A DNA stretch of 64,000 bases from a virus: IMG/VR virus record IMGVR_UViG_3300044716_001642, positions 62,001 to 126,000 of that record. One strand, written 5' to 3'. Below, piece by piece: positions 56,602-64,000 of this stretch (the stretch's first letter is position 1; the number at the start of each line of letters is the position of its first letter). The position numbers were made by a program, and so were the translations under genes. The notes beneath the pieces were generated by a model. It searched no databases. It was not told the DNA's origin and saw only the letters and a list, made by a program, of their open reading frames with translations.

Positions 56602-58224
56602 TTAAGTTACGATTGTTCCGTCAAAAGAGTACAAGTAACTAATTGACATTTTTTTATATTTTTCATTCACAGTTTCGCTTTTTTGATCAACAATAAAATT
56701 GTTTAATTTTACGTATAAACTTCTTAACCTAGAAAGCTCAGCAAACACACAATCTTTTAATTGTTGAATTGTCTTATCTGGCTTTGCAGTTGCGCTAATT
56801 GATATTGAAACTGAAGCCCTTGAAGCACATCCAAAATCTTGAACATTATGAACAGCATTGCTGTATAAAGATGGCTGTATCGTATAAGTTTTTAATGAAG
56901 GAGTTACTTCAACCTGCTCGCTTATTGAAGTTAAAATATCAGAATAGGGCATATATTTATCACTCCAAGCAGCTGAATAAGTAATCTTACTATTGAATTC
57001 ATCATAGTTAATAGATTCAGTTCTCGGGGTTGAATTAAAACCTTTAGTATATCCTGCTCTTTTATATTCTTTTAAAGCTATGTCATACCCATCAAATCTG
57101 GTTTCATAATAATTTTTTACGGCAGTCCATCTAATTGAAGCATCCCCACGGTCGCATAAAATTTCTGCATCCAACTTAACATCAACTATATTTTTTATTA
57201 AATTTTCAGATAAATCAACTTTGTAAACACATTTCGCCTGACCTGGCGCAACTGGATTATCGTCATAGCTTAAAGAAAAAGCAATTTCTGAATTATCCCT
57301 GTTCTCTGTTATAGTTCTAGAAAAGGGAGTTGAATTAAGTTTATTTGAACCAGTTGATTTATTGGCATAATCAGCCGCATATTGAAAAAAATTTTCTGCA
57401 TTTATCTTCGCTCTCAGCAAAGCCATATCAGCCTCACCGATATTTTTTTTCCCAGCCGCCGAACCATCTATCACAACCTTTGTTATACCATCGTCTATAT
57501 TTTTTGAAATATCGGCTGCGTATCTTAAAATCCCGACGCCAGCATTATTAGAACTTAATAAATCCCCCCTATAAACTTCTTCAATTGTGTATTTCCCATT
57601 AAATCTATCCACCTGTTCCGAAAAAGATTCCAAAATAAAATCCGTGGCTGGTAAATTTTTAATTTTCAAAGAATCTATTTTTTTACCAATTCCAGTTTTA
57701 GTTGCAGCCCATTTTTTAACATTCGCAATGGCAGAAATACCAGAGGAATTAAATCCGGCTGCCGAAACAGAATGTCTCAAAGATACTATTCCATCCTCCG
57801 ACTCAGAATAATCCCAAGAATCTTGCGGCTCCAAAACTCCATAATTTCCACCGAAAGTCCCGCTATCATAGCAAGAGGCTTTAATATTAAAAGGTAAAAC
57901 CGCATAATATTTTGATTGATCAAATGATATAGAATCAATAGAGCAAATATCTGAAAGAAAAATCTGCGACGAATCTTCAGTAATCCTTATTGGCAGGTTG
58001 TCTTTTTTAAAATTTAATATCAGCTGATTTTTTTTATTTTCAAGATCGTAGAAAGAATTAGGACCAAGCTTCCCAGTAATTTGACCCTCTATAGAAAAAT
58101 TATATTTAGAACCCCAATTCGAGCCATATTCAATATATTCTTTATCAAAATACAAAAAAGGAGTGGGACATATTCCAGAGAATACATCATTTCCACCATA
58201 TAATATTTTAACATTTCCTTGCAT
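56602..58224 (-). CDS. large tail protein A (540 aa), paralogue of the next
   Basis: A beta-rich 540-residue protein. MQGNVKILYGGNDVFSGICP opens it, then EYGSNWGSKYNFSIEGQITG. A C-terminal part (TAKPDKTIQQLKDCVFAELS, IVDQKSETVNEKYKKMSISY) shares layout and strand pattern with the product of 58261-59904 (shared VxFSIxGxI near the start, and C-terminal MSI-Y or VNFNAKYKYS ends). An AAGTGTAA element lies 31 bases upstream of its ATG. Likely a tail-tube-terminal or distal-tail ring protein. Confidence 0.58.
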   Translation of the reverse strand: MQGNVKILYGGNDVFSGICPTPFLYFDKEYIEYGSNWGSKYNFSIEGQITGKLGPNSFYDLENKKNQLILNFKKDNLPIRITEDSSQIFLSDICSIDSISFDQSKYYAVLPFNIKASCYDSGTFGGNYGVLEPQDSWDYSESEDGIVSLRHSVSAAGFNSSGISAIANVKKWAATKTGIGKKIDSLKIKNLPATDFILESFSEQVDRFNGKYTIEEVYRGDLLSSNNAGVGILRYAADISKNIDDGITKVVIDGSAAGKKNIGEADMALLRAKINAENFFQYAADYANKSTGSNKLNSTPFSRTITENRDNSEIAFSLSYDDNPVAPGQAKCVYKVDLSENLIKNIVDVKLDAEILCDRGDASIRWTAVKNYYETRFDGYDIALKEYKRAGYTKGFNSTPRTESINYDEFNSKITYSAAWSDKYMPYSDILTSISEQVEVTPSLKTYTIQPSLYSNAVHNVQDFGCASRASVSISISATAKPDKTIQQLKDCVFAELSRLRSLYVKLNNFIVDQKSETVNEKYKKMSISYLYSFDGTIVT

Positions 58225-58254
58225 CCTTTTAAACCTCTTACTACCTGTATAAAA

Positions 58255-58262
58255 TTACACTT
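58255..58262 (-). promoter_or_regulatory. AAGTGTAA element within the tail module
   Basis: On the minus strand TTAAGTGTAATTTTATACAGG overlaps the stop of the upstream gene and precedes the ATG at 58224 by 31 bases. It would allow internal transcription of the distal tail genes. Confidence 0.42.
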
Positions 58263-59904
58263 AACTACTAGATGCAGCTTCAGAATATTTATACTTGGCA
58301 TTAAAATTAACATTTTGTTCAATTTCGTCAGACGAAAAAGAAAAAGACTCTAAATACATATCAGTTCCGGTGCCTTTATTATCATTTGCAATACCAGTGC
58401 AGCTTGCAAAATAAGCGTTTCCACTAAACGGAAGAGTAAGGCTAGATATCTCAAGGTTGCCTTTAACGTCTCTTTCCCCCTGCTTTGATTGATTAGCTAT
58501 TTGAGCAATTGCATAAGTTGTAACACCACCAGGTATTAAAAAATCATTATGTATTCTAACCGCCTTAGAATCATTTATTTCTATTATTTTTCTTCTAATT
58601 TCACTAGACATATCTAGCGTCAAGTCATCCGTAGTTGACCAACTATATGATACAATCCCGTCGTACGGCTGATACCCCAAATTTCTAGTTATTAATTTTA
58701 AGGTTGCGCCAGCAGGCTTAGGACTTGCTCCAGCATAAAACGCCGTTAATCTAGTCAAAATTCCAGTTTTTTCAGTGTTGTAACCAGCAATTGCTTTATT
58801 AAATTTAGCTTCTGAACCAATAACATCATTTCCACTAACCGACCCAGCTTCAACAGCTTCCCAAATTCCATCTTCTGATCTAGACAGGTCTAAAGTATAC
58901 TCAAAATTATAATCCCCCTTTCTTCTTTTATCATTTGTGAAAGAAACATTATACTCTATCTCTCCAGTAAATTTATTTCTTTTGACCCCTCTTTCCAATT
59001 CTTTATTTATGAGATTATTTTGTATTCCAAAAGAGGCTTTATAGACATTAAAAACCGCCAAACACCTAGAAAAAACACCAGCAATTTCAGATTGAAACCC
59101 AGTTTCAGCAGAGTCAAACAGCGTTGGACTCAAACACTCACCCTTAATTGAATTTGATTCAGTTACGTTGGTGATACCATCTTCGCCGAAAGTTAAATTT
59201 ATTGAGCGTTTTTTTGAGAAACAACTTGTTGAATTTACAAATGAAAAACTTCTTTTAAAACCACAAGCGCCATTTATTAAATCATAATTTTCAGAATAAT
59301 AATCTTTTCTTGTTGACTCTGGAGGTTTAGAATAAGTTATTTCAGATAATTTTTCAAGAAATGTTTTCGAGAAAAGAACAGAAGCTAAATTTTTCGCAAA
59401 AGAAATCTTATCTTCACCAGGAAAAAGAGTTGACAATCTAATATCAATAGAATGAGTTCCAGATACAGAATTGTCACTGGAAGAATAATCGCACGAATAA
59501 GATTCAGTAAATTCTTCTAAATACTCTGCTAAAGATTTAATGCTGGATATTATGTTTCCATCAAACTCATCTCCGCTGAAAGAAGCCAAATCTCCCTCTT
59601 GAACTATTTCTATTGAAACATTATATTCAGTTACTTTTACCCAATTTCCAGAGTCAAAAGAAACATCTGTAATCTTACCCATTCCGTAATTGACACTATT
59701 CACAATTATTTCCTGATAAGAACCAAGAGAGTCGGACAAACTTTTACAAGCTTGAAAGATATCTTTAACTCCAGAAGTATTTTTTAAATCAAGAATATAT
59801 CCATTGATTGAGAATGAAACTGTAGAACCATATTTAAAACCATTATTTCCCCAAAAATTATTTTTGTGGTCATAAGTCAGCAATTTTACATTTTGAAAAT
59901 CCAT
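58261..59904 (-). CDS. large tail protein B (547 aa), paralogue of the previous
   Basis: A 547-residue beta-rich protein. KYGSTVSFSINGYIL near residue 26 parallels the GSKYNFSIEGQI of its neighbour. FKRSFSFVNSTSCFSKKRSI, EIEYNVSFTNDKRRKGDYNF and MYLESFSFSSDEIEQNVNFN follow. Two related large beta proteins directly after the tape measure protein suggest a hetero-ring at the tail tip. No enzymatic motif seen. Confidence 0.58.
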   Translation of the reverse strand: MDFQNVKLLTYDHKNNFWGNNGFKYGSTVSFSINGYILDLKNTSGVKDIFQACKSLSDSLGSYQEIIVNSVNYGMGKITDVSFDSGNWVKVTEYNVSIEIVQEGDLASFSGDEFDGNIISSIKSLAEYLEEFTESYSCDYSSSDNSVSGTHSIDIRLSTLFPGEDKISFAKNLASVLFSKTFLEKLSEITYSKPPESTRKDYYSENYDLINGACGFKRSFSFVNSTSCFSKKRSINLTFGEDGITNVTESNSIKGECLSPTLFDSAETGFQSEIAGVFSRCLAVFNVYKASFGIQNNLINKELERGVKRNKFTGEIEYNVSFTNDKRRKGDYNFEYTLDLSRSEDGIWEAVEAGSVSGNDVIGSEAKFNKAIAGYNTEKTGILTRLTAFYAGASPKPAGATLKLITRNLGYQPYDGIVSYSWSTTDDLTLDMSSEIRRKIIEINDSKAVRIHNDFLIPGGVTTYAIAQIANQSKQGERDVKGNLEISSLTLPFSGNAYFASCTGIANDNKGTGTDMYLESFSFSSDEIEQNVNFNAKYKYSEAASSS

Positions 59905-59910
59905 AAAACG

Positions 59911-62900
59911 TTATACCATTTGTTTTGGAGGTTGCTTGTCACCAGTTGCCTGTTTTGCAATTGTAGTGACTCTCTCAATGAATTCTGCAGAGGATAAAAA
60001 TGCTGTTAAATCAGTTTTAATTTTATCAGCCACATTTGTTACCTCGGTTTTATTTTCACCAGCAGTTGAGTTTATTGAAAGGTTTACTGGAGCGCTTACG
60101 CTAACTGGTGCATTTCCACTGCCGGTTCCAGAAATAGCTCCAGGTTGCGCGCCAGCCGCCTTTTGTTCAAAATCAGTTGCTATTTTTTGCACAACCTGTA
60201 GAATATTAGAAATTAATTGAGCAGTATTTTCTGGTGTATTTTGCTGTGGAGCGGGCTGAGGTTTTCCATTTTTATTATCGTTTTGGGTAGGCGTAGGAGC
60301 AGAAGGTGGTATCGCCGAAGATGCAGGAAGAGTCTGTTTAGTATTGCTATTTAAATTATCAGAGGCAGCATTTGGAGCGGTAGTACTATCATCGGCTAAA
60401 GTATAAGTAGTCTGTAATTTTTTTAAAGCCATGTACTTCTTATTAAATTCGTCCTGCTGATCTTGAGATTCAAATCCAGTTCTAGGATCAAATGTTACAT
60501 TTCCTTCTTTATCAAATTTAGTATATTGATCCATGAAACTATTAATTTCATCATTTTTAAATTTTTGAAGTATCTTTGCTTTATTTGCTGAGTCACTGGC
60601 TTGAGATATTGCCCTAGATGCTGGCGTGGTAGTTGCGGGAGTAGGTTGAGTAGCATCAACAATCGGTTGAATAAGTGTAGCAGCTGGCTGAGTAGCTAAA
60701 GGAATACCAGATTTATTTTTTCCATCAACAGATTTTTCAAATTTTGTTCTCTGCTCTGGAGTAATTTGTTTTGTTATTTTTTGCTTTTCTCCCTCTATTA
60801 CCCCCCTTTCAGATTCTAACCTTTTAATTTCATTCTGAATATTTTCAGAACCCTTCTGAGCTTTTTCTCTTCTAGCTAATTCATTAGCGATTAATTTTTT
60901 TCTATCATATTCATTTCCAACATACTCTCTCTGTCTCTCGTCAAATGAACCAGTTTTTCCATATTTATTTTTATATTCAGATTGAGACACCATATACCCA
61001 CTTGCTTTTAAATTTTTATCTATATACTCATCTCTAGTTGCATTAGATGTCTCTGCATATATTTTATTTAAATCTTGTCCAGTTCCCACCGCCTCATCAA
61101 TCGCCGCAACCGCAGCGGGATTCGAATATTTACCACCAGGGAAAAAATTTTCAGGACTTGAATCCGCCCCCTGTTGTTTTAATTTTTCTATTTTGGCGTC
61201 AATATTGCTGCTTTGTCCAGCAAGAGATTCTTCTGTATCTAGCAGTTGTCCAATCTTTAAATTTTCTTCTTCGTTTTTAAATTTTTCAATTGCCGCCCCT
61301 ATAGAAGAACTAATTGAAGCCCCGATTGATGTAGTAAGACTATCAGATTGACCCAGTATACTTTCATTTATAGTTGATAAAAGATCAGTTTGTTTAGTGC
61401 TTTGAGTCAATTGCAATATTCCAAGACCTTTGTCTGGTGCCATTTTTTCATAAGCTGCCTTCATTTCAGCCAAGTTTTGTTTTTCTTGACCAGAAGCGCC
61501 TTTTTTAGGCGCGAAAGCCGCATTAGCATAACTTTCTAATTGTTTTTCTACAATATTGCCCTTTAAAGTTTCAGGAACGCCAAGCTCTTTGTTTACTCTT
61601 GACTTCGCGTACACTTCAGAAGCCCGAACTTTCCCCCTATCTTTTTCTGGAATAATTGAGTTGAACTGACTTATTGCCCTTTCCGCCTCCACATTCTTTT
61701 TTTGACCGAATGAAGGTTTAAATGTTTTATTTTTTACATCCTCTTCGTACCCGAATTCAGCCATCTTTTCATTCATTATTTTTTGATATTCATCCGCAAG
61801 TGTCTGAGTTGCAGCCGAAACCTTTTTATTATCCAGTGCCATAATTGGAGCACCAAATGCTTCATTAGTAGCCTTTGCATTTTGAATAATTTGATTAGAA
61901 ATGTCAGCATTTGGTTTTTCCCACTTACCAGGACTTGTTTGGAAAAAATATTCGCCATTTTTACTTTTACTAACATTGCTATTATTTTTAGAAGATTGAC
62001 CAGCTATGTTCATTGCCGATTGCGTTTCTCTGATTGTATTTACAACATCAACATTCCCAGTAAGTACATCTTGCGACGAAGCTCCCCCTAAAAAATTTTG
62101 AGCCTCAGTCAATTTAACTAAAGCCTCTTGATAAGCATTACTTTGAGCCAAAAGAGCCAATTGCTTTTCTTGATCTCTATTGCCCTTTTGCAAATTTTGA
62201 TCAAGTTTTGAAAATCCGCTTTTACTAGTATTATCTAGCTTGTCTATTTCTGTTAGAGTAATATTAGATTCCTGAACACCACCCTTCTTAAATTCTGCCG
62301 TGATAGATGAAAGAGCATCTTGGAATTTTGCGATATCTCCACTTTTATAAAAATCAGTTTGAGCAGCTTGCACATTCCCCTGTAATTGTAATTTTTTACT
62401 TTTAAAATCTTGCTCAGCCTGCGCAAGAGCGTCACCAGCAAGGCCAGAATCATTAAGCTGTAATGCCTGAATAACAGAAGAAAATTCTTCAGCAATATTT
62501 TTACCAGACTCAGCTAAAATATTAGTTCTTTCAATTTGTCCCTGATTTTTAATAGCCGTAATCTCGGCTGCCAACTTTTCAGACTTACCAGCCCTTCCAG
62601 CTCCAGCTTGATCAAAAAAACTCGACCTGAAGTCTCCGCGTTTTTGTTCAAATTCTGCTTTAAATTTTAAACTATCAATGAAGCTATCAATGGCGACCTG
62701 AGTTCTATTAGACGCATCCTCTAAACCAGATGATAAGTTTAATAATATTTGATTATTTTTATCAAGTAAATCTTTCCTGGCTCTTTCCGCTGCCGCTGCT
62801 CTTTTTTGATTTTCCTGCAAAGATTTTATTTGCTCGTCCAATCTTCCGCTTTTGATATCATCAATTAATTTAGCCAAAGTTTCTTTAAAATCCTTCGCTT

Positions 62901-64000
62901 CTCCAGCGAAGCCCTCATTATATGCTAATGCTTTAATTTGTGGAATAATTTCTTGCAAACTCTGCTTGCCTTCGGTAGAAATACTGCCCTGCCTCATCGC
63001 ATCCTCAATTGCGGTTATCATAGTTCTATTACTCGTCGCACCAGAGGAAACACTCACATCAATATATCTACCGATATTAGATAAATCCTCTTTATTCAAT
63101 CCAGAACCCGAAGCAATTTGAGCTGCTAAATCCTTGCCAATGCCCTGTATCGACTTTTTGTCTGTTTTACCTTCCGCAAATTGTCCAAGAGCAAAAGCAT
63201 CATTTTTTGCCTTTTGAACAGTACCGAGATCTTTTAAAATTTTAGTATATTCCTCCTGCCCCTTTCCTTGAGCCACAGCAGAAACCAAAGCGGCTCTTTG
63301 ACTATCGCTTAATTTTAACAATAGTTTAGAATACTCGTCCTGAACTTTAATCAATTGGGGCGCGGCACTTGGATCGGTGGAATTTGCTAATTCAGCATAC
63401 CTCTCCGAAAGATTCAAAATAGCCTGCCCAGTTTCACCAAATCTATTAAATTCACTAGATGCCGCTTCTGCAGCTTTTGATAGCTCTGGTAATTTAGAGT
63501 TATATGCTTTCATTCCTTGCGTGAATGCGACCGTTGCACCAACAGCAGCACCAATTGCAGTACCATAGACTGGAATAATAGACCCAAGCGAAGCAAAGCT
63601 AGCGATAGTGCCCAATCCAGAGGTAGCGGCAGATATACCTTTCGCAAGACCGCTTTCTTGTCCAGCAAACTGGGCACCAATGTCGCCCGCAGCCTGGGCA
63701 GCAAAACCTATAGATAAAGCATTATTTGATAGAAAATTTTTCGCTTTTCCACCGAAGCCCGTTTCTTTTTTCTTGGTAGAAAGATTTTGATTCGTAACCT
63801 CAGATTCTTTAATTTTTTCAGTTAATAATTCACGATTCTGCTTATTAATATCTAATATAGATTTAATTTCTTTTTTTATAGCTTCAGCCTGCTGATTTCT
63901 TATGTCTATTATTTTTTTATTATTTTCAGCAATTTTAGAATCCATCCCAGCGCTTAGTTGAGGATTTTTTAACTTAGCCTGCTCATATCCCTTATTTTCG
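59911..64000 (-). CDS. tail tape measure protein, 5' end cut by window edge
   Basis: An internal ATG lies at 63945, but the frame stays open through the right edge (ENKGYEQAKLKNPQLSAG precedes it), so the gene continues outside. The visible 1362 residues have a coiled-coil N-terminal part and hydrophobic segments near residues 100-165 of the visible part (SFASLGSIIPVYGTAIGAAV, then GATVAFTQG). Long Gln/Lys/Glu-rich helical stretches follow, then a Pro/Thr/Gln-rich linker before the C-terminus (PPSAPTPTQNDNKNGKPQPA). Such a profile is that of a tape measure protein, which sets tail length and can act as the DNA channel. Confidence 0.85.
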   Translation of the reverse strand, partial: ENKGYEQAKLKNPQLSAGMDSKIAENNKKIIDIRNQQAEAIKKEIKSILDINKQNRELLTEKIKESEVTNQNLSTKKKETGFGGKAKNFLSNNALSIGFAAQAAGDIGAQFAGQESGLAKGISAATSGLGTIASFASLGSIIPVYGTAIGAAVGATVAFTQGMKAYNSKLPELSKAAEAASSEFNRFGETGQAILNLSERYAELANSTDPSAAPQLIKVQDEYSKLLLKLSDSQRAALVSAVAQGKGQEEYTKILKDLGTVQKAKNDAFALGQFAEGKTDKKSIQGIGKDLAAQIASGSGLNKEDLSNIGRYIDVSVSSGATSNRTMITAIEDAMRQGSISTEGKQSLQEIIPQIKALAYNEGFAGEAKDFKETLAKLIDDIKSGRLDEQIKSLQENQKRAAAAERARKDLLDKNNQILLNLSSGLEDASNRTQVAIDSFIDSLKFKAEFEQKRGDFRSSFFDQAGAGRAGKSEKLAAEITAIKNQGQIERTNILAESGKNIAEEFSSVIQALQLNDSGLAGDALAQAEQDFKSKKLQLQGNVQAAQTDFYKSGDIAKFQDALSSITAEFKKGGVQESNITLTEIDKLDNTSKSGFSKLDQNLQKGNRDQEKQLALLAQSNAYQEALVKLTEAQNFLGGASSQDVLTGNVDVVNTIRETQSAMNIAGQSSKNNSNVSKSKNGEYFFQTSPGKWEKPNADISNQIIQNAKATNEAFGAPIMALDNKKVSAATQTLADEYQKIMNEKMAEFGYEEDVKNKTFKPSFGQKKNVEAERAISQFNSIIPEKDRGKVRASEVYAKSRVNKELGVPETLKGNIVEKQLESYANAAFAPKKGASGQEKQNLAEMKAAYEKMAPDKGLGILQLTQSTKQTDLLSTINESILGQSDSLTTSIGASISSSIGAAIEKFKNEEENLKIGQLLDTEESLAGQSSNIDAKIEKLKQQGADSSPENFFPGGKYSNPAAVAAIDEAVGTGQDLNKIYAETSNATRDEYIDKNLKASGYMVSQSEYKNKYGKTGSFDERQREYVGNEYDRKKLIANELARREKAQKGSENIQNEIKRLESERGVIEGEKQKITKQITPEQRTKFEKSVDGKNKSGIPLATQPAATLIQPIVDATQPTPATTTPASRAISQASDSANKAKILQKFKNDEINSFMDQYTKFDKEGNVTFDPRTGFESQDQQDEFNKKYMALKKLQTTYTLADDSTTAPNAASDNLNSNTKQTLPASSAIPPSAPTPTQNDNKNGKPQPAPQQNTPENTAQLISNILQVVQKIATDFEQKAAGAQPGAISGTGSGNAPVSVSAPVNLSINSTAGENKTEVTNVADKIKTDLTAFLSSAEFIERVTTIAKQATGDKQPPKQMV

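Noticed and set aside
61047-63790. Plus-strand ORFs opposite the tape measure gene
   Set aside because: They are shadow frames in a long well-supported minus-strand gene, hydrophobic or Pro/Ser-rich from codon complementarity.
1-64000. Stop-codon reassignment
   Set aside because: TAA, TAG and TGA all end recognisable proteins at normal lengths, and no family core contains an in-frame stop.

Overview
The window looks like part of a large, AT-rich, lytic double-stranded DNA phage genome. It carries a phage tail module with a tape measure protein, a T4-like set of replication and nucleotide genes, a phage sigma factor and homing endonucleases, and no ribosomal, tRNA-synthetase or central-metabolism operons. 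Genes are densely packed, often with 4-base ATGA overlaps, and almost all lie on the minus strand. Most start codons have an A/T-rich leader and no convincing Shine-Dalgarno sequence. That is the habit of Bacteroidota and their phages, so a flavobacterial-type host is my best guess, by inference only.

Layout from left to right. Positions 1-6900 hold about twenty small minus-strand genes: a PhyH-type dioxygenase, a metallophosphoesterase, a SemiSWEET-like transporter and several tiny membrane proteins, some under 60 residues. A LAGLIDADG homing endonuclease lies on the plus strand at 6908-7888. Positions 7.9-19 kb hold two RNA ligases, a lipoprotein, a second phosphoesterase, a repeat-rich fibre-like protein, a 2OG-Fe(II) oxygenase and, at 15898-16311, a phage-encoded one-piece tmRNA with an HNH endonuclease gene just downstream. 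Positions 19-25 kb hold a SET-domain protein, a kinase-like protein and two glycosyltransferase genes.

Positions 25.3-36 kb are the replication and recombination module, transcribed right to left: RecA, a small nuclease, DnaB-type helicase, primase, a RecB/Cas4-like nuclease, and a DNA polymerase III alpha subunit broken into pieces. Those pieces are a separate degenerate PHP domain, a separate DEDD exonuclease, a catalytic part ending in an N-terminal split intein, a free-standing homing endonuclease gene, and a catalytic remainder beginning with the C-terminal split intein. Protein trans-splicing would rebuild the polymerase. Positions 36.6-41.5 kb form a surface-sugar cluster (GDP-mannose dehydratase, four glycosyltransferases, FkbM methyltransferase). 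Positions 42-48.7 kb hold dUTPase, both class I ribonucleotide reductase subunits, another glycosyltransferase, a protein with an SSB-like acidic tip, a sigma factor and a dNMP kinase.

After a divergent 260-base control region come three plus-strand genes (48.97-50.5 kb), two resembling phage virion-associated families. The tail module then runs from the right edge leftward (64.0-50.5 kb): tape measure protein (cut by the window edge), two related large tail proteins, a large fibre or lectin-like protein, a hub-like protein and two smaller tail proteins.

The most unusual points are the fractured dnaE with its split intein, the tmRNA with a 35-codon tag, a recurrent AGTGTA element just upstream of many starts (a candidate phage promoter), and host-like SemiSWEET and SET proteins.
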